A stretch of DNA of 10,250 nt from AC-69 sp044867345 (lineage in GTDB: Bacteria > Actinomycetota > UBA4738 > HRBIN12): assembly GCA_044867345.1 (NCBI GenBank), contig JBIOUU010000072.1:1-10250 (forward strand). The letters are read 5' to 3'. Numbering within the stretch: position 1 is the stretch's first letter; every line of letters starts with the position of its first letter. The translations under genes were made by a program, and so were the position numbers. Of the stretch, positions 5,990 through 10,250 are shown in pieces. The notes beneath the pieces were generated by a model that saw only the letters and a list, made by a program, of their open reading frames with translations, had not been told where the DNA came from and ran no database searches.

Positions 5990-6063
5990 TGGGCCCCCGG
6001 GGACTCGAACCCCGAACCTGCGGATTAAGAGTCCGTTGCTCTATCCGATTGAGCTAGAGGCCC
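5990..6063 (-). tRNA. tRNA-Lys(CUU)
   Basis: A full cloverleaf of 74 bases. Acceptor GGGCCTC pairs with GGGGCCC (one G-U pair), TA at 8-9, D-stem GCTC/GAGC, anticodon stem CGGA/TCCG with loop CUCUUAA and anticodon CUU, T-stem CGGGG/CCCCG around TTCGAGT, discriminator A. CCA is not encoded. Pair 27-43 is A-C, a small flaw in the anticodon stem. Its 3' half is echoed at 4048-4094 and 4804-4843 in the same orientation, making it the likely integration target of the region to its left. Confidence 0.95.
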
Positions 6064-6100
6064 GCGAGCGCGAATATACCAAGCTGATGGGCGCGGTCAG

Positions 6101-6177
6101 TGGGGTGACCGAGGGGACTCGAACCCCCAACCCCCAGGACCACAACCTGGTGCTCTAACCGGTTGAGCTACGGCCAC
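6101..6177 (-). tRNA. tRNA-His(GUG)
   Basis: Acceptor GTGGCCG pairs with CGGTCAC, D-stem GCTC/GAGC, anticodon stem CCAGG/CCTGG with loop TTGTGGT and anticodon GUG, T-stem GGGGG/CCCCT around TTCGAGT. Discriminator is C73 and the base before G1 (6178) supplies the G-1 typical of tRNA-His. CCA is encoded (6101-6103). It lies 37 bases upstream of tRNA-Lys on the same strand, so the two are probably co-transcribed; TACAAT on the minus strand at 6192-6197 is a good -10 element for them. Confidence 0.96.
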
Positions 6178-6191
6178 CACGCTCGCCGCGG

Positions 6192-6197
6192 ATTGTA
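6192..6197 (-). promoter_or_regulatory. -10 element (TACAAT) of the tRNA-His/tRNA-Lys unit
   Basis: TACAAT on the minus strand ends 14 bases before tRNA-His, leaving a leader of a few bases. A matching -35 is not clear. The divergent aminotransferase promoter region begins just to its right. Confidence 0.45.
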
Positions 6198-6230
6198 ACA
6201 GTGGCCCCTTTTCCGACCTTGACGGGGCGG

Positions 6231-6261
6231 TATCATGGGCCCTACTTGAACGGCCGTTCAA
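6231..6261 (+). promoter_or_regulatory. Operator palindrome and candidate -10 of the aminotransferase operon
   Basis: TTGAACGGCCGTTCAA (6246-6261) is a perfect 16-bp palindrome ending 4 bases before the ribosome site GGAGGAGG (6266-6273). TATCAT (6231-6236) is a possible -10, which would place the palindrome just downstream of the transcription start, a position used for repression by blocking. Length and symmetry fit a dimeric TetR-type repressor. No such repressor gene is in the window. Confidence 0.55.
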
Positions 6262-6283
6262 ACACGGAGGAGGCTCCGGCGTC

Positions 6284-7660
6284 ATGTCGGTGAGGGAAAG
6301 CATCGAGCTGGACCTGGGGCGGTTGGACCACCTGATCGCCGAGGAGGAGGCGAAGCTCGAGCACAAGCATCGGGCCTCGATCGCCTACCGCAAGGTCGCG
6401 GAGCGGACCCTCGCCGGCGGGGTGGCCTCGAGTTGGCAGGACTCGGCTCCCCATGCCATCTACATCGACCGGGGCCAAGGCTCGCGGATCTGGGACATCG
6501 ACGGGAACGAGTACATCGACTTCCATCTGGGCTACGGGGCCATGGTCGTCGGCCACGCCCATCCCAAGATCGTGGAGGCGGTGGAACGCCAGATCCGCCG
6601 GGGCTCGCACTTCGCCCAACCCACCAGGGACCTCGAAGCGGTTGGCGAGAACCTCGTTGACCGGTTCGGCCTTCCCCTATGGCGGTTCTGCAACTCCGGG
6701 ACCGAGGCCACCCTGGAGGCCGTCCGGCTGATGCGGGCAGTCACCGGCCGCGACCTCCTGATCAAGATCGAGGGGAGCTATCACGGACACCACGACTCCC
6801 TGATGTTCTCCGTCATCCCCGAGCCCGAGCTGATCGGGCCCAGGGAGCACCCGGTGACGCTCCCGCAGGTCCCCGGCATCCCCCAGGCCTTCGCCGAGTT
6901 GGTACGGGTTGTGCCCTTCAACGACCTGGCGGAGGTGGAGCGAGCCCTTGCCGAGAACGAGGGGAAGGTCGCCGGGATGATCGTGGAGCCGGCCATGATG
7001 AACTGCGGGGTCATCCTCCCCGATCCCGGCTACCTGAAGGGGCTGAAGGACCTCCTCCACAAGCACGGCGCGTTCCTGGCCTTCGACGAGGTCAAGACCG
7101 GTGCCACGATCGCGTACGGCGGAGCCGTCGAGGCCTTCGGGGTCACCCCGGACATCATCACCCTGGCAAAGGCCCTCGGCGGGGGGCTGCCGTGCGGGGG
7201 GATCGGCGCGACCAGGGAGATGTTCGAGCCGGTCCTGAGCGGCGAGATGGACATGGCGGGCACGTTCAACGGGAACCCGCTGACGCTCGCGGCCTCCAAG
7301 GCGGCGCTGACCGAGGTCCTCACCCGAGACGCGTACGAGCACCTCGACGAGCTTCATCGCGCGATGGCGGAGGGATGCAGCGCGGCGATCGAGAAGGCCC
7401 GGCTGCCGGCCTACGTCGCCGGCATCGGGGCCAAGGGCTCCGTGATCTACAGCGCCACGCCGGTCAAGGAGTACCGCGACGCGGTCGGGATCGACGAGCG
7501 GATCACCTACCTCGCCTGGCTGTTCCAGCAGAACCGCGGGGTGTTCAAGTCGCCATGGTCCAAGCAGGAGACCTGGACGACCTCGGTCGTCCACACGGTC
7601 GACGACACCACGCGCTACGTCGAGAACTTCGAGGAGTTCGCCGCCGCTATCACCGCGTAG
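6284..7660 (+). CDS. Class III PLP-dependent aminotransferase, glutamate-1-semialdehyde aminomutase-like
   Basis: A 458-residue fold-type I PLP enzyme. N-terminal residues 1-45 form a charged helical extension. Then come LAGGVASSW, DIDGNEYIDFHLGYGAMVVGHAHP, FCNSGTEATLEAVRL (phosphate-binding SGTEA), YHGHHDS, FDEVKTGA (Asp and Glu facing the pyridine ring) and TLAKALGGGLP, where Lys296 forms the Schiff base, then GTFNGNPLTLAA. The set matches the HemL/GSAM subgroup of class III enzymes. True HemL usually reads FDEVMTGFR and is about 430 residues. Here the Met is Lys and FR is replaced by AT, so I do not call it hemL; it may be an aminotransferase or aminomutase on another substrate. The ATG at 6284 follows GGAGGAGG by 10 bases. 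The hydrolase gene begins 15 bases after its stop. Confidence 0.9.
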   Translation: MSVRESIELDLGRLDHLIAEEEAKLEHKHRASIAYRKVAERTLAGGVASSWQDSAPHAIYIDRGQGSRIWDIDGNEYIDFHLGYGAMVVGHAHPKIVEAVERQIRRGSHFAQPTRDLEAVGENLVDRFGLPLWRFCNSGTEATLEAVRLMRAVTGRDLLIKIEGSYHGHHDSLMFSVIPEPELIGPREHPVTLPQVPGIPQAFAELVRVVPFNDLAEVERALAENEGKVAGMIVEPAMMNCGVILPDPGYLKGLKDLLHKHGAFLAFDEVKTGATIAYGGAVEAFGVTPDIITLAKALGGGLPCGGIGATREMFEPVLSGEMDMAGTFNGNPLTLAASKAALTEVLTRDAYEHLDELHRAMAEGCSAAIEKARLPAYVAGIGAKGSVIYSATPVKEYRDAVGIDERITYLAWLFQQNRGVFKSPWSKQETWTTSVVHTVDDTTRYVENFEEFAAAITA

Positions 7661-7661
7661 C

Positions 7662-7667
7662 TACACT
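7662..7667 (+). promoter_or_regulatory. Leaderless-type -10 element before the hydrolase gene
   Basis: TACACT lies 8 bases before the hydrolase ATG at 7676, so transcription would begin at or next to the start codon; no Shine-Dalgarno is visible in that gap. The 10-mer CTACACTCGC recurs at 9311-9320 before the methyltransferase. No good -35 is seen. Confidence 0.4.
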
Positions 7668-7675
7668 CGCGACCC

Positions 7676-8560
7676 ATGGACGTGGAACGGCTGCGAGTCT
7701 CGCTCGAGGACGGAAGAGCCCTCGACGTCGCGGTGGCGGGAGCTCCAGATACCACGCCGTTCGTGTTCCACCATGGAACGCCGGGAGCGGCGATCGTCTT
7801 CGAACCCTTCGTCCAGGAAGTACTGGCACATGGGCTTCGGTACGTGGCCTGCTCGCGCGCCGGCTACGGGGATTCAACCCGGCGGCCGGGGCGAACGGTG
7901 GCCGATTGCGTGGCGGACACGATTGCCGTGGTCCAGCAGTTGGGGAAGGACCGCTTCTACACCGCGGGGTGGTCGGGCGGCGCTCCGCACGCGCTCGCGT
8001 GCGCGGCCCTGGCGCCCGATCGCGCGCTCGCCGCCGCCTCCATCGCGGGCCCTGCGCCGGTGGGCGCCGACGGCTTAGATTGGCTGGGCGGCATGGGGGA
8101 GGAGAACGTAGAGGAGTTCGGGGCGGCGATGGCTGGGCCGGACGAGCTCCGATCCTACCTCGAGAAGGTCGGGCCTGCGTTCGCTTCGGTAAGCGCCGAG
8201 AGGATCGTAGCGGCGCTCGGGGACCTGGTGGGCGAGGTCGACAAGGCCGCGCTGACGGGTGAGTTGGGTGCCTTCCTGGCCGGGAACATCCGCGAGGCCC
8301 TCCGGAACGGCCCGTGGGGATGGTTCGACGACGACCTCGCGTTCGTCCGGGACTGGGGCTTCGACGTGGGCGGGATCGCCGTTCCGGTGACCGTGTGGCA
8401 AGGCGCCCAGGATCGGATGGTCCCGTTCTCCCACGGGGAATGGCTGGCGGCCCACGCCCCCGTCCGAGCGCGACTGCTACCCGAGCACGGGCACCTCTCC
8501 CTGGCGGTGGCGGCGTTCCCGACGATCCTCGACGACCTCCTGGCTTCGGCGCCGGTCTGA
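7676..8560 (+). CDS. Alpha/beta hydrolase
   Basis: A complete 294-residue alpha/beta hydrolase. HHGTPG (32-37) forms the oxyanion-hole turn; GWSGGAP (98-104) is the nucleophile elbow with Ser100; a helical lid covers about 130-220; GAQDRMVP (243-250) carries the acid Asp246; EHGHLSL (270-276) carries the base His273. The triad is intact. It resembles the broad group of soluble esterase/C-C hydrolase-like proteins often annotated simply as alpha/beta hydrolase; the substrate is unknown. There is no signal peptide, so it is cytoplasmic. It follows the aminotransferase by 15 bases and is likely co-transcribed, with a possible internal leaderless promoter. It shares a fold but no close similarity with the relic at 5336-5539. 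Confidence 0.9.
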   Translation: MDVERLRVSLEDGRALDVAVAGAPDTTPFVFHHGTPGAAIVFEPFVQEVLAHGLRYVACSRAGYGDSTRRPGRTVADCVADTIAVVQQLGKDRFYTAGWSGGAPHALACAALAPDRALAAASIAGPAPVGADGLDWLGGMGEENVEEFGAAMAGPDELRSYLEKVGPAFASVSAERIVAALGDLVGEVDKAALTGELGAFLAGNIREALRNGPWGWFDDDLAFVRDWGFDVGGIAVPVTVWQGAQDRMVPFSHGEWLAAHAPVRARLLPEHGHLSLAVAAFPTILDDLLASAPV

Positions 8561-8615
8561 TCGAACCAGGGAATCGAACCACCTCTGACCTCCTGGGTTC
8601 ACGGCAGCAGCCACA

Positions 8616-8663
8616 TTGACACGATGGGTTACGATGTATCGCGACAGATTGACGAAACATCGT
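8616..8663 (+). promoter_or_regulatory. Promoter and inverted-repeat operator of padR-like gene
   Basis: TTGACA (8616-8621) is a consensus -35; the -10 is less clear (TATCGC at 8637 or TACGAT at 8630). ACGATGT (8631-8637) and ACATCGT (8657-8663) are perfect inverted arms around 19 bases, containing the ATGT...ACAT ends common in PadR operators, and ACGATG is repeated at 8621-8626. This suggests autorepression. Confidence 0.5.
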
Positions 8664-8682
8664 GCGAGGAGAGGAGACGGAC

Positions 8683-9249
8683 ATGCACGAGACAGGTCAC
8701 AGCCACGAGCGACACCATCACGAGCGGTCGGACCGACCGTTCAGGGGCCGGCATGGCCCGTTCGGAGCGGGCTGGTTCGGACCGCCGCCGTGGGCCGGGC
8801 GAAGGGCCAGGCGGGGAGATGTCAGGGCCGCCCTGCTCGCGCTGCTGGCCGAGAAGCCCATGCACGGCTACGACGTGATCCAGGAGCTCGAGTCGCGGAG
8901 CGGGGGTGCCTGGCGCCCCAGCCCGGGCTCGATCTACCCGACCCTGCAGATGTTGGAGGACGGAGGACTGGTAACGAGCGAGGAGCAGGACGGCAAGCGG
9001 GTCTACTCGCTGACCGACGCCGGACGAGCCGAGGTGGAGGAACGGAAGGAACGAACCGGCGGCGCGCCGCCGTGGGAGTTCGGCCCCGGAGGCGGCGATG
9101 CTCAGATGCAGCTCCGCGACGCGTTCTTCCAGCTGGCCGCGGCGCTGATGCAGGTGGCCCGAACTGGCACGACGCAGCAGATGAAGCAGTCCGGGGAGAT
9201 CGTGGCGGAGGCCCGCAAGAAGGTCTACGCCATCCTGGCCCAGGACTAG
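8683..9249 (+). CDS. PadR-family transcriptional regulator with His-rich N-terminus
   Basis: 188 residues from the ATG at 8683, chosen because GAGGAG ends 6 bases upstream; a GTG at 8662 lies in frame but has no ribosome site and overlaps the putative operator. Residues 1-40 are His/Gly/Pro-rich (His 2, 6, 8, 11, 12, 13, 24) and probably disordered. Residues 46-125 form the PadR winged helix: RAALLALLAEKPMHGYDVIQ, then GSIYPTLQMLEDGGLV (recognition helix) and KRVYSLTDAGR (wing). Residues 140-188 are helical and likely provide dimerisation. PadR proteins are mostly repressors of neighbouring efflux or detoxification genes, relieved by a ligand. Here there is no transporter next door; targets could be itself, the hydrolase operon or the methyltransferase. 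The His-rich head could bind metal, but this is speculation. Confidence 0.93.
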   Translation: MHETGHSHERHHHERSDRPFRGRHGPFGAGWFGPPPWAGRRARRGDVRAALLALLAEKPMHGYDVIQELESRSGGAWRPSPGSIYPTLQMLEDGGLVTSEEQDGKRVYSLTDAGRAEVEERKERTGGAPPWEFGPGGGDAQMQLRDAFFQLAAALMQVARTGTTQQMKQSGEIVAEARKKVYAILAQD

Positions 9250-9263
9250 GACCACGTCGCACG

Positions 9264-9304
9264 GTGACCTTCGGTCACGGGCCGCTCGCGGCCCATGACC
9301 GAAG
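9264..9304 (+). terminator. Strong bipartite hairpin after padR-like gene
   Basis: CTTCGGTCA (9269-9277) pairs perfectly with TGACCGAAG (9296-9304); inside, after one C-A mismatch, GGGCCG (9279-9284) pairs with CGGCCC (9289-9294) around loop CTCG: 15 pairs in all. A competing small hairpin GTGACC/GGTCAC with loop TTC (9264-9278) would exclude the outer stem. It ends 8 bases before the downstream -10. It is best read as the padR terminator. Confidence 0.65.
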
Positions 9305-9311
9305 CGCTGTC

Positions 9312-9346
9312 TACACTCGCCTGACCTGACGGATCCGATCGAGAGG
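9312..9346 (+). promoter_or_regulatory. Promoter (-10) and ribosome site of the methyltransferase gene
   Basis: TACACT at 9312-9317 lies in the same CTACACTCGC 10-mer as before the hydrolase. Here a normal leader follows with GAGAGG (9341-9346), 10 bases before the ATG at 9357. The putative -35 would fall inside the terminator hairpin and is not recognisable. Confidence 0.4.
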
Positions 9347-9356
9347 CGGTGCCGAC

Positions 9357-10250
9357 ATGCCGAGGGGGATCCTGGAGCGGTTGGCCGAAGGGCCGGTGCT
9401 CGGCGACGGCGGGTACCTGTTGGAGCTGGAGAAGCGGGGCTACGTCCAAGCCGGGCCGTTCACGCCCGAGGTGGCCATCGAGCACCCGGACGCGCTCGCC
9501 GAGCTCCATCGGGAGTTCATGCGGGCGGGCGCCGAATTCCTGACCACCATGACGTTCTACGCGAGCGACGACAAACTCGCCACCGTCGGGATGAAGGACA
9601 AGGTCGACGAGATCAACCGCAACGCGGTGAAGGTGGCGAGGGAAGTCGCCGCAGAGGGTGATGCGCTCGTCGCCGGCGACCTCTCCCTCACCTGGGCCTA
9701 CGACCAACACGACCCGGCGTCCGCCGACCACGTCCGCGCGCTGTTCGACCGGCAGCTCCAGGACATGCTGGACGCCGGGCCGCCGGACTTCTGGGTGGGG
9801 GAGACGTTCAGCTTCGTCGGCGAGGCGCTGCTGTTGGTGGAGCGGGCGAAGGCCACAGGGCTCCCGGTGATGGTCACGATGTGCTTCGAACAGCCGGAGC
9901 CTCGCTCCTACGAGGGCGATACGCCGGCCGATTGCGCCCGAAAGCTCGCCGACGCTGGAGCCGACGTCGTCGGCGTGAACTGCCTGAACGGCCCGGACCA
10001 GCAGCTCCCGATCGCGCTCGAGATGCGTGGAGCCATCTCGGGCTTCGTGGCCAGCCAGCCCGTCGCCTACCGGACCACGGCCGATCGGCCGGACTTCACC
10101 TCGACACCCGATTTCCCGTACGCGCTCTCGCCACTCCAGCTCTCGCGGCAGGAGATGGCCGAGTACGCGCGAGCCGCCGCGGACGCCGGGCTGAACTACG
10201 TCGGCTCGTGTTGCGGCTCGGTCCAGACCCACGTTCGCGCGATGGCCAAG
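9357..10250 (+). CDS. Betaine-homocysteine S-methyltransferase-like enzyme, partial at right edge
   Basis: The open frame gives 298 residues with no stop before the window end. It follows animal BHMT closely from the start: GILERLAEG, GDGGYLLELEKRGYV (Asp17-Gly-Gly), AGPFTP, EHPDAL..LHREFMRAG, TFYAS, EGDALVAGDLS. The zinc ligands are present: Cys209 in GVNC and Cys285-Cys286 in GSCCGS, equivalent to Cys217, Cys299 and Cys300 of human BHMT. The reaction is methyl transfer from a donor such as glycine betaine to homocysteine, giving methionine, in the cytoplasm. In the betaine-binding cage, human Trp44 corresponds to Phe35 and Tyr160 to Thr150, while Tyr77 is kept as Tyr68 and Glu159 as Glu149, so the donor may not be betaine. 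By comparison with BHMT only a short C-terminus should be missing, unless it carries the animal dimerisation arm. Confidence 0.92.
   Translation, partial: MPRGILERLAEGPVLGDGGYLLELEKRGYVQAGPFTPEVAIEHPDALAELHREFMRAGAEFLTTMTFYASDDKLATVGMKDKVDEINRNAVKVAREVAAEGDALVAGDLSLTWAYDQHDPASADHVRALFDRQLQDMLDAGPPDFWVGETFSFVGEALLLVERAKATGLPVMVTMCFEQPEPRSYEGDTPADCARKLADAGADVVGVNCLNGPDQQLPIALEMRGAISGFVASQPVAYRTTADRPDFTSTPDFPYALSPLQLSRQEMAEYARAAADAGLNYVGSCCGSVQTHVRAMAK

Noticed and set aside
5991..6158. Frame reading GTRTPNLRIKSPLLYPIE and GTRTPNPQDHNLVL
   Set aside because: Antisense of tRNA-Lys and tRNA-His; not a gene.
6679..8262. Long forward frame of 527 codons rich in Arg, Gly and Pro
   Set aside because: Out-of-frame shadow of the aminotransferase and hydrolase genes, typical of high-GC DNA.
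8563..8600. tRNA T-arm-like motif GGTTCGATTCC (minus strand) and an imperfect GAACCAGG/CCTGGGTTC hairpin
   Set aside because: Too short for a tRNA, no acceptor or anticodon arm; at most a weak terminator of the hydrolase gene.
9246..10232. Minus-strand frame of 328 codons at the right end
   Set aside because: Shadow of the methyltransferase, whose plus-strand frame carries all family motifs.

Overview
The window is GC-rich bacterial DNA. High-GC third codon positions, GTG/ATG starts, a GSAM-like aminotransferase, a PadR regulator with a His/Gly-rich head and leaderless-type promoters all suggest a soil or environmental Actinomycetota. No marker here fixes the class.

Layout. (1) 1-2361, + strand: a reductase-like protein of the NmrA/atypical SDR type, open at the left edge, overlaps by 4 bases a berberine-bridge-type FAD oxidase; together they form a two-gene redox operon closed by a hairpin. 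(2) 2362-6063: a gene-poor segment with three single-gene islands on the minus strand: a lipoprotein with a TolB/PD40-type propeller (2757-3761), a SnoaL-like NTF2-fold protein (4144-4581) and a small dimeric alpha/beta-barrel protein (5591-5881). Between them lie the C-terminal wreck of an alpha/beta hydrolase (+ strand, about 5336-5539), two broken 3' halves of a tRNA-Lys (4048-4094 and 4804-4843), and a roughly 120-bp non-coding repeat (2435-2553 and 4839-4959) with a conserved hairpin and tandem 10-mers. The segment ends at an intact tRNA-Lys(CUU). (3) 6101-6177: tRNA-His(GUG), minus strand. (4) 6284-8560, + strand: a class III PLP enzyme of the glutamate-1-semialdehyde aminomutase type and an alpha/beta hydrolase 15 bases behind it, preceded by a perfect 16-bp palindrome. 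(5) 8683-9249, + strand: a PadR regulator with an inverted repeat over its promoter. (6) 9357 to the right edge, + strand: a betaine-homocysteine methyltransferase-like enzyme cut by the window end.

The most interesting part is region 2. All relics of tRNA-Lys share one orientation with the intact tRNA-Lys, and the modules between them carry one small gene each. My inference is that tRNA-Lys has served repeatedly as an integration point, leaving a tandem row of decayed attachment ends with single-gene cargo and no recombinase. The shared sequences are visible directly; the mobility is inference. I see no CRISPR array, rRNA, transposase or integrase.
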